A DNA stretch of 64,000 bases from Pseudomonas asplenii. Its GTDB lineage: Bacteria > Pseudomonadota > Gammaproteobacteria > Pseudomonadales > Pseudomonadaceae. The notes beneath the pieces were generated by a model. That model worked only from the letters and a program-made list of their open reading frames with translations, ran no database searches and had not been told where the DNA came from. The stretch's first letter is position 1. Every line of letters starts with the position of its first letter. A program made the translations under genes and the position numbers. The DNA is taken from NCBI RefSeq assembly GCF_001293465.1, contig NZ_JSYZ01000026.1, positions 31,502 to 95,501 of the forward strand, given 5' to 3'. Positions 27,054-36,197 of this stretch are shown in pieces.

Positions 27054-27267
27054 GCGTTTGGAATGTGCCAACTCCCTTCCCTGTGTCGACTCCGCCATTA
27101 CGGCGGGCCGACTGCTGCCGCATCCGGCGTTCCTGAAATACCGGCAAACACTCGATGGGGTGACCGCTCCCCTGGCTGTTCCTCAGCATCCGGTTTCAGG
27201 GGGGGGGCTGTACCACGTATGTGCAATTCGGGAGGCATGGCAGTGGACGTCCTCCTGATTTCGGACC

Positions 27268-28146
27268 TCAGTCCGATTTACGCTCCTGCCGCGCGTCGAT
27301 GAAGGGCAGGGTGCCGCTTGGCAGTACCGTCGTTGGCAGCACGCCATTCCAACGCTCGGCCTTGGTCAGCTCCACCAGGTTCTGGTTGCTCGCCAGCGCC
27401 TGGGCTCGGGCCTTGATCGCTTCCGCTTCAGCGCGCCCCCGCAGTTCGGTGGCCTGGGCATCGGCCTTGGCCTGGGCCAGTTGGGCGTCCGCTTCGGCCT
27501 TGGCCTGGGTCACGCGGATCTGCGCCTGAACCTGCTCGGTCGCCAGTTGCTGTTCACGGGTCTTGACCTGCACTTCGGCCGCCATGCGCGCCTCGATGGC
27601 TTTTTCATAGGCATCGCTGAAATCGATGTTTTCCACCTGCACGCTGTCGATGATCACCGGGCCGTTGATCGAGCCCTTGATGGCGGTAGAGATGTCGCTG
27701 ACCAGTTGCACGCGATTCTGCACGGCGGCCACGGCATTGAACTGGCCGAAGACGTTTTCGACCTGAGTGGGTACCTGGCGGCTGATCAGGCGGTCGCGGA
27801 TACCTTCGATGTCCTTGAACTGGGTGTAGACCTTGGCGACATCGGAAGGGGCGACGTGCCAGGAGACCGAGACCTTGAGCTGCGCCGACTGCTGGTCCTT
27901 GCTGTAGGCCTGCAGGTTCTCGTAGGCCGAGACCTGGCTCTGGATGCTGATCAGGCGAACGCTCTCGATGAAGGGCATCTTGAACGACAGGCCCGGGTCG
28001 ACGACGCCCACCAGTGCGCCGTTTCTCAGGAGTACGCCGCGTTCGGTTTCATCCACGGTGTACCAACTGCCGAAAAACACGATGAGCACCAGCAGGGCTG
28101 CTACACCGCCTGCCACTTTGCCAATCAGATTGGGGGTGGGGGTCAT
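27268..28146 (-). CDS. SPFH/prohibitin family membrane protein
   Basis: A 292-residue protein with one N-terminal membrane helix (about 10-30), an SPFH domain (about 30-205; GVVDPGLSFKMPFIESVRLI, RDRLISRQVPTQVENVFG) and a long Ala/Gln-rich coiled coil (about 205-265). SPFH proteins form cage-like oligomers that scaffold membrane proteases such as FtsH in other bacteria. ATG at 28146 follows AAGGAACG; the longer frame upstream lacks support. Single gene. Confidence 0.9.
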   Translation of the reverse strand: MTPTPNLIGKVAGGVAALLVLIVFFGSWYTVDETERGVLLRNGALVGVVDPGLSFKMPFIESVRLISIQSQVSAYENLQAYSKDQQSAQLKVSVSWHVAPSDVAKVYTQFKDIEGIRDRLISRQVPTQVENVFGQFNAVAAVQNRVQLVSDISTAIKGSINGPVIIDSVQVENIDFSDAYEKAIEARMAAEVQVKTREQQLATEQVQAQIRVTQAKAEADAQLAQAKADAQATELRGRAEAEAIKARAQALASNQNLVELTKAERWNGVLPTTVLPSGTLPFIDARQERKSD

Positions 28147-28512
28147 ATCTCGTTCCTTTGAAGGGCGGGCAACCACTCCCTGAATACGCTGCCCGATTAT
28201 CCGGAGAGCATGTCCCGCCAACATGGCCAATGGTTTTGCAGGCCGCCGTGCGAACGCCTCGGTGGCAGGGCCGCTTGCGGCGGCGCTCGCCATGATAACT
28301 TCCGAACCTGTTTCATGCTGAGAAGGTGTTCCCAGACTTGAGGACAGGGGGGAATGCGTTGCCACGCGATGAGCCATATCGGCACTTCATAAGGACGCCG
28401 TCTGACGTCCGGGCTCAAGCGGGAGGTCGCGATCAGGGGCGTTAGCCGGATAACCGCCAGTGCAAGGTGGATCACCTGAGCCGCCAGGTGCAATGGCCCT
28501 CCACCCGGTTGG
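28147..28512. other. intergenic, no gene seen
   Basis: About 365 bases between the SPFH gene and topB, both on the minus strand. It carries no convincing start, hairpin or family match; it must hold the SPFH promoter. Confidence 0.5.
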
Positions 28513-30462
28513 TCATTTCTTTGGACGACTGCTCGCCGCCTTTGCCGGGCGGCGGGCTCTTGTGGTCCTGGTTCCGGAGGCCTTGCGTTTCTTCTTCCAC
28601 GGCGCAGGTGCCGTGGTGCCGGGCGGCATGCTGATCTGCAGTTTGAGCTCGACACAGCGCCCCACCTGCTTGCTCATCCAGGCCGCCTGTTTGGCGACGA
28701 ATTCTTCCAGGCTCATCTCGCCGCTTTGCACCATGTCCAGTGCCTGCTCCCAGATGGCCGTGGTGCCCGGGTCGGCAATCGCCCGCGGCACTGCGTCGAT
28801 CAGGCTGAAGGCCGCCGCGGTCGCCGACAGGCTTTTGCCATGCTTGACCAGGTAGTTGCGGTCCAGCAGACCCTGGATGATGCTGGCGCGGGTGGCCTCG
28901 GTGCCGATGCCGGTGGTTTCCTTGAGCTTCTGCTTCAGGCGCGGGTCTTCCACGTACCTGGCGACGTTCTTCATCGCCTTGATCAGGTCGCCTTCGGTAA
29001 AGGGTTTTGGCGGCTGGGTCCACAGGTCCTTGAGCTCGACCCGGTCCACTGCGCACTCGTCGCCCTCGCGCAGCTTCGGTAAGGCCTGTGGTTCCGGTGC
29101 TTCGCGGCCCTTGGGTGGCGTCAGCGCCTCCGGCAGGGCGCGTTTCCAGCCGGGTTCGATCACCTGCTTGCCCACGGCCCGCAATGCCTGTGCCGCACAG
29201 TCGAAGTCGGCCTGGGTGCGGTCGTACTCGTGATTGGGCAGGAATTGCGCCAGGTAGCGGGCTCGAATCAGTGTGTAGACCGCACGCGGTTTGCCTTGCA
29301 GGCGCTCCAGGCTCGCGCCCGAGCCGGTCGGGATGATGCCGTGGTGGGCGGTGACCTTGGCATCGTTCCAGGCCCGTGAGCGACGTGTCGGGTCGAGATG
29401 CGGGGCCAGCTTGCCCAGGCTCGGGTCGGCCCGTTCCAGCGCCGCCAGCACCCGCGCGGCGTCGCCGTGCTGGCTGAGGGGAAGAAAGCCGCAGTCGCTG
29501 CGTGGGTAGGTGATGACCTTGTGGGTTTCATACAGCGACTGGGCGATGTCCAGGGTCTCCTGGGCGCCCAGCCCCAACCGTTTCGAACACACTTCCTGCA
29601 AGGTGCCGAGGTCGAAGGGCAGGGGCGCCGGCTCGCGAATCCGCTCGGTCTTGAGTTTCACCACCCGTGCGCCGGGAGCCGCGCTCATGGCGGCGGCGGC
29701 CTGTTGGGCGAGGGCCTGGTTCAGGCAGCGGTCCTGATCGTCACAGGCGTCCGAGGGCGCGCGCCATTGCGCGACGAAGGGCTGGCCGTCATGCAGCAGG
29801 CGCACATCGATTGCCCAGTAGGCCACCGGCACGAAGTCGGCGATGCTGCGGTCGCGGTCCACCACCAGGCGCAGGGTCGGCGTCTGCACCCGACCCACCG
29901 GCAACACGCCCTGGTAGCCGGACTGGCGGCCGAGCAGGGTGAACAGCCGGCTCATGTTCATGCCGATCAGCCAGTCGGCCCGCGAGCGGCCCAAGGCCGA
30001 ATGGTAGAGGTTGAAGGTTTCGCCACCCGGCTTGAGGGCCGCCAGGGCCTTGCGGATCGAGGCATCGTCCAGCGCCGACAGCCAGAGCCGCTGGATCGGC
30101 CCGCGATAGCGACAATGTTCCACCAGCTCGCGGGCGATCATTTCCCCTTCGCGATCGGCGTCGGTGGCGATCACCAGTTCCCGGGCTTCGCCCAGCAGGC
30201 GCTTGACCGCCTTGAACTGGCTGGCGGTCTTGGGCTTGACCTGCATCTTCCATTGTTCCGGGACGATCGGCAGGTCGGCCAGCACCCAGCGCTTGTAGCG
30301 GGCGTCATAGGCGTCCGGCGGGGCGGTTTCCAGCAGATGGCCGATGCACCAGGTGACCGTGGCATTGGCGCCGACCCAGCAGCCATCGCCACGGCGCGTG
30401 GCACCGAGCACGGCGGCGATGTCCTTGGCCTGGGAGGGTTTTTCGCAAAGAAACAGCCGCAT
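28513..30462 (-). CDS. topB: DNA topoisomerase III
   Basis: A 649-residue type IA topoisomerase that decatenates and relaxes DNA by passing one strand through a break in the other. The Toprim domain opens MRLFLCEKPSQAKDIAAVLG with DADREGEMIARE as the metal site. The catalytic tyrosine is in KVITYPRSDC. The end is a Lys/Arg-rich tail (KKKRKASGTRTTRARRP) that may bind DNA; no zinc fingers are seen. ATG at 30462 has GAAGG five bases upstream; the GTG two codons earlier is less likely. A LexA-like box lies about 80 bases upstream. Confidence 0.95.
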   Translation of the reverse strand: MRLFLCEKPSQAKDIAAVLGATRRGDGCWVGANATVTWCIGHLLETAPPDAYDARYKRWVLADLPIVPEQWKMQVKPKTASQFKAVKRLLGEARELVIATDADREGEMIARELVEHCRYRGPIQRLWLSALDDASIRKALAALKPGGETFNLYHSALGRSRADWLIGMNMSRLFTLLGRQSGYQGVLPVGRVQTPTLRLVVDRDRSIADFVPVAYWAIDVRLLHDGQPFVAQWRAPSDACDDQDRCLNQALAQQAAAAMSAAPGARVVKLKTERIREPAPLPFDLGTLQEVCSKRLGLGAQETLDIAQSLYETHKVITYPRSDCGFLPLSQHGDAARVLAALERADPSLGKLAPHLDPTRRSRAWNDAKVTAHHGIIPTGSGASLERLQGKPRAVYTLIRARYLAQFLPNHEYDRTQADFDCAAQALRAVGKQVIEPGWKRALPEALTPPKGREAPEPQALPKLREGDECAVDRVELKDLWTQPPKPFTEGDLIKAMKNVARYVEDPRLKQKLKETTGIGTEATRASIIQGLLDRNYLVKHGKSLSATAAAFSLIDAVPRAIADPGTTAIWEQALDMVQSGEMSLEEFVAKQAAWMSKQVGRCVELKLQISMPPGTTAPAPWKKKRKASGTRTTRARRPAKAASSRPKK

Positions 30463-30537
30463 GGCCACCTTCGTTCGATCATGTGCGCAAGAGAGCGGAC
30501 AGCATGCTCAGTACCGGGGTTTTGAGCAATGCCTTTT

Positions 30538-30553
30538 CTGTATGTATATACAG
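30538..30553. promoter_or_regulatory. LexA-type (SOS) box upstream of topB
   Basis: CTGTATGTATATACAG matches the gamma-proteobacterial LexA consensus CTG-N10-CAG with a TA-rich centre, differing from CTGTATATATATACAG at one base. It lies between the topB start (30462) and the end of the LysR gene (30564). Confidence 0.6.
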
Positions 30554-30563
30554 TCTATTTGTT

Positions 30564-31460
30564 TCAGCTCTCTGCGGCTACCGCCAGTTCCCGCACCAGG
30601 AAGTCGATGAATGCCCGGGTCTTCTGCGGTACCCGGCGCGCCGAGGCGTACACCGCGTTGATGCTGATCGGCGGCGCCTGCCATTCGCACATCACCGGCA
30701 CCAGGCGCCCGGCGGCCAGGGCCTCCTCGACGATGAAGTCCGGCAGCAGGGCGATCCCCATGCCGGCCTCGGCAGCCTGGGCCAGCAGGTCGCCGTTGTT
30801 GGCGTGCAAGGGGCCGGTGACGGTGACCCGCTGGGTTTCCCTGCCGTTGCACAGTTGCAGGCTGACGCCACTTTGCAGGTAGCCGTAGTTCAGGCACTGG
30901 TGGGCGCACAGTTCCCGTGGCGTCGTAGGCGTCCCGGCGCGCTCCAGGTAGTCGGGGGAGGCGACCATGATGCGCGGCGCCGGGGCCAGCAGTTTGGCGA
31001 CCATGGACGAGTCCGGCAGGCTGGCGATGCGGATGGTCACGTCGAAGCCGCCCTTGACCGGGTCCACCTGCTGGTCGCTGAGCACCAGTTGCAACTCGAC
31101 GTTCGGATGTTCCCGGTGAAACAGCGGGATCAACCGCCCCAGCCGCCGCAGGCCGAAAGACATCGGCGCGTTGACGCGCAATACCCCGCGCAGTTCGCCG
31201 ATGCCGTCGCGGGCGCGTTGCTCGGCCTCGTCCAGCGACGCCAGCAGTTCGCGGGCCGCTTCGTAGTACTCGGCGCCGGCCTCGGTCAGGTGCAGGCTGC
31301 GGGTGGTGCGCAGCAACAACTGCACGCCGATGGCCTCTTCCAGCGCCTGGATCTGCTTGCTGACTTTCGAGCGTGGTACGTCCATCGCCCGCGCCGCCGC
31401 GGCAAAGCCATTGGCTCCCACGGTGGCGACAAACGCCCGCATGCATTCGACGCGATCCAT
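30564..31460 (-). CDS. LysR family transcriptional regulator
   Basis: A 298-residue LysR protein. The N-terminal winged helix reads MDRVECMRAFVATVGANGFA then ARAMDVPRSKVSKQIQALEE; the C-terminal part is the periplasmic-binding-type effector domain (about 90-295). It is divergent from the YcaC-type hydrolase at 31636 and probably regulates it, as is common for this pair in pseudomonads. Effector unknown. Confidence 0.92.
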   Translation of the reverse strand: MDRVECMRAFVATVGANGFAAAARAMDVPRSKVSKQIQALEEAIGVQLLLRTTRSLHLTEAGAEYYEAARELLASLDEAEQRARDGIGELRGVLRVNAPMSFGLRRLGRLIPLFHREHPNVELQLVLSDQQVDPVKGGFDVTIRIASLPDSSMVAKLLAPAPRIMVASPDYLERAGTPTTPRELCAHQCLNYGYLQSGVSLQLCNGRETQRVTVTGPLHANNGDLLAQAAEAGMGIALLPDFIVEEALAAGRLVPVMCEWQAPPISINAVYASARRVPQKTRAFIDFLVRELAVAAES

Positions 31461-31635
31461 GACTGTTCCTTAAATAGAATCAATGATTCTCGATTTTATG
31501 GAATTGTCCCTTTTTTATCCAGGCCCTAAAGTTCATTCCAAGCAGGCAGCACAGGCCTTCAAGTGGATCCCAGAGGCAACTGCCAGATTACCTGTGACCC
31601 CGGTGGTCAACCTCGAAACCCAAAGGAACTCAATC

Positions 31636-32280
31636 ATGTCCAACCGCGAACTGCTGAACCCAACCAACTGCGCCCTGATCCTGATCGACCACCAGCCCCA
31701 GATGTCCTTCGGCGTGCAGTCGATCGACCGCCAGACCCTGAAGAACAACACCGTGGGCCTGGCCAAGGCAGCGAAGATCTTCAACGTGCCGACGATCTAC
31801 ACCTCGGTGGAAACCGAAAGCTTCAGTGGCTATATCTGGCCGGAACTGCTGGCCGTGAACCCGGGTGCCGAGCCGATCGAACGGACCTCGATGAACTCCT
31901 GGGAAGACAGGAAGCTGGTGGAAGCAGTGAAAGCCACCGGTCGCAAGAAGCTGATCATGGCCGCCCTGTGGACCGAGGTCTGCCTGACCTTCCCGGCCCT
32001 GGAAGCCATGGCCGAAGGCTACGAGGTGTACATCGTCACCGACGCTTCCGGCGGCACCACCCAGGAAGCCCACGACATGTCCGTGCAACGGATGATCCAG
32101 GCCGGTGCGATTCCGGTGACCTGGCAGCAGGTTCTGCTCGAGTTCCAGCGTGACTGGGCGCACAAGGACACCTACGGCCCGGTGATGGACCTGGTACGCG
32201 AGCACAGCGGCGCCTACGGCATGGGCGTGGACTACGCCTACACCATGGTGCACAAGGCGCCACAGCGTCAGGTCAAGTAA
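31636..32280 (+). CDS. isochorismatase-like hydrolase, YcaC type
   Basis: A 214-residue cysteine hydrolase of the isochorismatase fold. The catalytic set is visible: Asp in LILIDHQPQMSF, Lys in GRKKLIMAALW and Cys in WTEVCLTFPA. YcaC-type proteins are octameric and their substrate is uncertain. AAGGAAC before the ATG supports the start. Possibly followed in one transcript by the 32347 gene, 66 bases on. Confidence 0.92.
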   Translation: MSNRELLNPTNCALILIDHQPQMSFGVQSIDRQTLKNNTVGLAKAAKIFNVPTIYTSVETESFSGYIWPELLAVNPGAEPIERTSMNSWEDRKLVEAVKATGRKKLIMAALWTEVCLTFPALEAMAEGYEVYIVTDASGGTTQEAHDMSVQRMIQAGAIPVTWQQVLLEFQRDWAHKDTYGPVMDLVREHSGAYGMGVDYAYTMVHKAPQRQVK

Positions 32281-32346
32281 CAGGGAGGGGCGGGTGTAGC
32301 GCTTACGCCTGCCCCATCGGTCACCTACAGGAAGATGGAATCAGCC

Positions 32347-32958
32347 ATGAATATCGAATTGTCCGACGGCGTGGTCACGCTGCTGGTACGCCACCGGGTC
32401 AAACAGGGTGGGGACCAGGCCTATGAAGCCTGGTTGCGCCAGATCGTCGCCAAGGCGCGTACCTATCCCGGGCACCTGGGGATCGACGTGGTGCGTGGGC
32501 ACAGTGGTGGCCTGGCGCTGTTCACCAGCGTGCTGCGCTTTGCCAGTACCGAACAATTGCAGGTTTGGCTGGATTCCGATGATCGTCGCGAGCTGGTCGA
32601 TCAGGCCCGTCCGTTGCTGGCCGATGGCGACCAGACCGAAATCAACGCCGACCGCGAGTTCTGGTTCACCCCCGTGCAGGTGGATGCGCCGACGCCGCCA
32701 CCGCGCTGGAAGCAGGCCTGTGTGACGTTCCTGGTGATCCTGCCGCTGACCTTCCTGGTACCGCTGTTGTGGAAACCGTTATTCGCCCTGTGGCCCTGGT
32801 TGGGCGGCTATGTGCCGGCCAACGTGGTGATTACCCTGACCATCGTATTGCTGGTGGTCTATGTGTTCATGCCGCGGGTGACGCGCCTGTTCAGCCGCTG
32901 GCTGCAGCCACGGCAGGATACGGTCCCGGCGCCTGCTCATGGCGAGACAAGGCGATAG
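32347..32958 (+). CDS. ABM-domain membrane protein
   Basis: A 203-residue protein with an N-terminal antibiotic-biosynthesis-monooxygenase-type (ferredoxin-like) domain (about 1-100; VTLLVRHRVKQGGDQAYEAW, YPGHLGIDVVR) and two C-terminal membrane helices (about 120-145, 155-180). Such ABM-plus-membrane proteins are common and uncharacterised. GGAA six bases before ATG 32347 is better placed than for the ATG at 32335. Confidence 0.8.
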   Translation: MNIELSDGVVTLLVRHRVKQGGDQAYEAWLRQIVAKARTYPGHLGIDVVRGHSGGLALFTSVLRFASTEQLQVWLDSDDRRELVDQARPLLADGDQTEINADREFWFTPVQVDAPTPPPRWKQACVTFLVILPLTFLVPLLWKPLFALWPWLGGYVPANVVITLTIVLLVVYVFMPRVTRLFSRWLQPRQDTVPAPAHGETRR

Positions 32959-32971
32959 GTTGCGCCAATAA

Positions 32972-32999
32972 AAAACCCGACACTCGTGTCGGGTTTTTC
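32972..32999. terminator. bidirectional intrinsic terminator
   Basis: CCCGACAC-TC-GTGTCGGG with A5 before and T5 after, between convergent genes. Confidence 0.9.
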
Positions 33000-33014
33000 G
33001 TCTCGGGCAAGGTC

Positions 33015-33365
33015 TTACTTGCGACCGCCCAGTGCGCCGCCGGCCGCGCCACCCAGGCCCGCGCCAATGGCTGCGCCGGTGCTGCCGCCGAGCTGGTTGC
33101 CCAGGTACGAGCCGCCGGCTGCGCCCAGGCCGCCACCGATGGCGGCCTTGGTCTTCTTGCCTTTCTTGGCGGCAATGGCGCCACCGGCCGCGCCAGCCAG
33201 GCCCGCACCAATGGCTGCGCCGGTGCTGCCACCCATCTGCTGGCCAACCACGTTGCCCAGGACGCCACCCAAGCCACCTCCGACTGCTGCCTGGGTACCG
33301 CCGGCCGCCATGGCGCCTTGGGTAAACAGGGCGCTGAGCGCCAGAACGGTAAGTGCTTTACGCAT
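33015..33365 (-). CDS. exported glycine-zipper protein
   Basis: A 116-residue protein with a signal peptide (cut after GAMA). The mature part is Gly/Ala-rich with two near-identical zipper blocks, QMGGSTGAAIGAGLAGAAGG and QLGGSTGAAIGAGLGGAAGG, separated by a Lys-rich loop (KKGKKTK). Glycine zippers insert in or pack against the outer membrane. Function unknown. Confidence 0.85.
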   Translation of the reverse strand: MRKALTVLALSALFTQGAMAAGGTQAAVGGGLGGVLGNVVGQQMGGSTGAAIGAGLAGAAGGAIAAKKGKKTKAAIGGGLGAAGGSYLGNQLGGSTGAAIGAGLGGAAGGALGGRK

Positions 33366-33781
33366 GTTGCGAACCTCGAAATGAATGGAGCGCCAATTGT
33401 CGCCGGGCGCGGGCAGGGACGCAAACGCTCTTGAGGGGTTGGGCCGGTTTATATTTTTTTGCGTCCGGGGAACTTTCCTGTTTTGCGAGGTGGGTAGAGA
33501 AGCGCTGAAATATCCGGTCAGGGGCTGGATTGAATGAGCCGTTCATCGGATTTTATATTGTCCGAATAATAACCTTCATCTATCTACCGGATAATTCACG
33601 GATATGGAGTGTGGTCTTTCCGGGGTTTTCAGTAACTGTCGTGAACCGCTTTGGTGCAAATGCATTAATTACCCCGTCGCTCGACCCAGAACAGGGCTTT
33701 GCCGAGCTTTGGTTACGCTGATATCCGGGAAAAACCTGTGGTTATTTAAGGGGTTAGGAATAAAGTCAGATTAAAAATATC

Positions 33782-33811
33782 TTGTTACGAATTTCCGGGA
33801 TCAGTTATTAT
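33782..33811 (+). promoter_or_regulatory. promoter of the candidate sRNA
   Basis: TTGTTA at 33782-33787 and TATTAT at 33806-33811, 18 bases apart. Confidence 0.45.
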
Positions 33812-33817
33812 CGCCCT

Positions 33818-33886
33818 GCGTTCACCTACCACGGTTTATGCATTCTTTAAGGCCCAAGCGTCCATCAGCCGCTTGGGCTTTTTTTT
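33818..33886 (+). ncRNA. candidate small RNA
   Basis: A start about seven bases after TATTAT and the terminator at 33852-33886 would give a 70-base RNA. It has no reading frame. The single-stranded 5' part includes TTCACCTACC and TTTATGCATTCTTTAA. No known Pseudomonas sRNA was recognised; this is inference from promoter-terminator spacing. Confidence 0.4.
33852..33886 (+). terminator. strong intrinsic terminator
   Basis: GCCCAAGCG pairs with CGCTTGGGC around a nine-base loop, followed by T8. No protein gene ends nearby on this strand. Confidence 0.85.
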
Positions 33887-33912
33887 GTCTGGAGTTTTTG
33901 CAGAGCGCCAGC

Positions 33913-33945
33913 GATATAAACCTTATTACAAGTAAGGTTTATATC
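33913..33945. repeat. perfect 13-bp palindrome
   Basis: GATATAAACCTTA and TAAGGTTTATATC are exact inverted copies with a seven-base spacer. It is AT-rich and has no T run on either strand, so it is more operator-like than terminator-like. Confidence 0.6.
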
Positions 33946-33979
33946 CCCGATGCAGCCGGTGTCCATTTACTGAAACCGG

Positions 33980-35956
33980 TCAGGTGCCACTGATCACTTC
34001 GCGCACGCGGTTGGCCAGATCGTCCAGGGCGAACGGCTTGGTCATCACGTGCATGCCGGGTGCCAGGTTGCCGTCGCCAATGACCGAGTGTTCGGCATAA
34101 CCGGTGACGAACAGCACCTTGAGTCCCGGCCGGGTCTGTCGGGCCAGCTCCGCCAGTTGCCGGCCATTCATGCCGCCGGGCAGGCCGACGTCGCTGACCA
34201 GCAGATCGATACGGATCGGCGACTGCAGAATCTTCAGGCCGGTCGCGCCGTCGCTGGCCTCCAGTACCTTGTAGCCGCGCTCCTCCAGCAGATCGACTTC
34301 CAGCATGCGCACCTGGGGTTCGTCATCGACCACCAATACCGTTTCGCCTGCCAGGGCCTGGGGGGCCGGCGGCGAAGCGAGGGCGGCCTCGCGCTCCTCG
34401 GTCTCGGCAAAGTGGCGAGGCAGATAGAGGCGTACCTGGGTGCCGCTGCCCAACTGCGAACTGATGCGCACCTGGCCACCTGACTGCAGGGCGAAACCGT
34501 AGACCATCGACAAGCCGAGGCCGGTTCCGGAGCCCAGTGGCTTGGTGGTGAAGAACGGCTCGAAGACCTTGCCCAGGATATCGGCCGACATCCCGCAGCC
34601 GTTGTCCGCGACGCCCAGGTACACATAACCGCCGGGAGGCAGTTCCAGCGCCAGGGCCGATGCCGAGTTGAGGGTGATGTTCGCGGTCTCGATGCTCAGG
34701 TGACCACCTTCGGGCATCGCATCGCGGGCGTTGATGCACAGGTTGAGCAGCGAGTTTTCCAGCTGGTTCTGATCCACCAGGGTGGTCCACAGGCGCTCGG
34801 ACAGCTTCGATTCCAGTTGTATCGAGGGGCCGACCGTACGTCGTATCAGGTCTTCCATCTCCCTGATCAGCAGGTTGACGTTGGTCGCCCGCGAGTCGAG
34901 GGTCTGCCGGCGGGAGAAGGCCAGCAGCCGGTGGGTCAGGGCGGTGGCCCGGCGCGCGGCGATCAGCGCGGCATTGATGTAGCGGTCCAGTTGCTCCACG
35001 CGACCCTGGTCGATGCGGCTCTGCAGCATCTCCAGGCTGCCGCTGATGCCGGTCAGCAGGTTGTTGAAATCGTGGGCCAGGCCTCCGGTCAGTTGTCCGA
35101 CGGCCTCCATCTTCTGGCTCTGGCGCAGTTGGGCCTCGGCCCTGGCCAGGGCCTGGGCCTGTTCCTTGTCGAGGGTGCAGTCACGGCCGACGGCGTTGAT
35201 GACTTCATCGGAGGGGCTGGAAGACCAGTTGATCCAGCGGTAGCCGCCGTGCTTGCAGCGGTAGCGGTTTTCAAAGCGGCGGATGCTCTGCCCGGTGGCG
35301 GAATAGCGGGCACGTTCAAGAGTCTGCTCGAGATCATCCGGGTGGATCAGGTCGTAGAGGCTGGTACCGAGCAGGTCGGCTTCGCTCCAGCCCAGGGTGT
35401 CTTCCCAGGCCGGGTTGACGGCGATGATCCGGCCATCGAAGGTGCAGCGCAGCATAATGTCCGAGGACAGGGTCCAGAGCTGGTTGCGATCATCGGTACG
35501 GGAGGCGACTTCCTGCTCCAGCGAGACGTTGAGCTGCTTGAGGGCGATTTCCGCCTGGCGTCGCTCGGTGATGTCATTGAAAAACACCGCGACCTTGTAG
35601 GCGCCCGGGCTGCCGACACGCACCGCATGCACCGCATACCAGCGCCCGAGTCCCTGCGCCTGGTTTTCAAAGCGTCGCTCCACCCCACTCAGGGCCACCT
35701 CGCCGTAGATATCGAACCAGTGCTGTTCGTGTGTCGGAATCATCTCCCGCATCCATCGACCCTTGGCTCCAACCAGACCGGTTTCGCGTTCGAACGCCGG
35801 GTTCACGTCGAGAAAGCGGTAGTCCACGGGCTTTGCGCCCGCATCGAATTTCATCTCGATAATGCAGAAGCCGGTATCGACCGCCTCGAACATCGTTCGG
35901 TAGTAGGTGTCCTGCTCGACTGCTTGCTCGAGCGTCCCGGTTCCGGATACTTCCAT
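33980..35956 (-). CDS. hybrid sensor histidine kinase (PAS-PAS-HisKA-HATPase-REC)
   Basis: A 658-residue cytoplasmic kinase without membrane segments. Two PAS domains (about 20-140, 165-275) precede the HisKA H-box [16 protein letters not shown] (about 295), the ATPase domain with N box [16 protein letters not shown] and G boxes DNGCGMS and [11 protein letters not shown], and a C-terminal receiver domain with VVDDEP and phospho-acceptor Asp in [11 protein letters not shown]. This layout matches bacterial blue-light/PAS hybrid kinases, but no LOV cysteine motif (NCRFLQ) was found. No partner regulator is adjacent. Confidence 0.92.
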   Translation of the reverse strand: MEVSGTGTLEQAVEQDTYYRTMFEAVDTGFCIIEMKFDAGAKPVDYRFLDVNPAFERETGLVGAKGRWMREMIPTHEQHWFDIYGEVALSGVERRFENQAQGLGRWYAVHAVRVGSPGAYKVAVFFNDITERRQAEIALKQLNVSLEQEVASRTDDRNQLWTLSSDIMLRCTFDGRIIAVNPAWEDTLGWSEADLLGTSLYDLIHPDDLEQTLERARYSATGQSIRRFENRYRCKHGGYRWINWSSSPSDEVINAVGRDCTLDKEQAQALARAEAQLRQSQKMEAVGQLTGGLAHDFNNLLTGISGSLEMLQSRIDQGRVEQLDRYINAALIAARRATALTHRLLAFSRRQTLDSRATNVNLLIREMEDLIRRTVGPSIQLESKLSERLWTTLVDQNQLENSLLNLCINARDAMPEGGHLSIETANITLNSASALALELPPGGYVYLGVADNGCGMSADILGKVFEPFFTTKPLGSGTGLGLSMVYGFALQSGGQVRISSQLGSGTQVRLYLPRHFAETEEREAALASPPAPQALAGETVLVVDDEPQVRMLEVDLLEERGYKVLEASDGATGLKILQSPIRIDLLVSDVGLPGGMNGRQLAELARQTRPGLKVLFVTGYAEHSVIGDGNLAPGMHVMTKPFALDDLANRVREVISGT

Positions 35957-36197
35957 GATTGCCCCATGCGAAAAATAGCTGCCTGAATGGTATCAGGACG
36001 CTGCCTGCTGGTAATTATGGTTGTGCGGATGTCGAGAAGTTCTGTTTGCCGGCAGGCTTCTTGGCGGGGCAGGCCTTATCGCTGCAAACTTCAGGTTGCC
36101 TGGGAAGCTGCCGATAACGAACAACGCTCTCCTTATCGGCCTCCTGCTCGTCATGTGCCCGATGGTTCGAAGCCCCACTCTCCAACAGGAAGTTGAC

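Larger units (their letters stand above)
33366..33979. other. AT-rich intergenic region
   Basis: About 610 bases with clearly lower GC than its surroundings between 33530 and 33840. A 63-codon frame at 33530 has no ribosome site. It holds a promoter-like site, a strong terminator and a long palindrome, listed separately. Confidence 0.6.

Noticed and set aside
33530-33721. 63-codon frame in the AT-rich gap
   Set aside because: No ribosome site and AT-rich codon use unlike the neighbours; the gap is better explained as regulatory.
33980-35956. LOV (blue-light) domain in the hybrid kinase
   Set aside because: The layout fits, but no NCRFLQ-type cysteine motif is present in either PAS domain.
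34700-35986. 428-codon plus-strand frame over the kinase
   Set aside because: Antisense shadow of a GC-rich gene with intact kinase motifs on the other strand.
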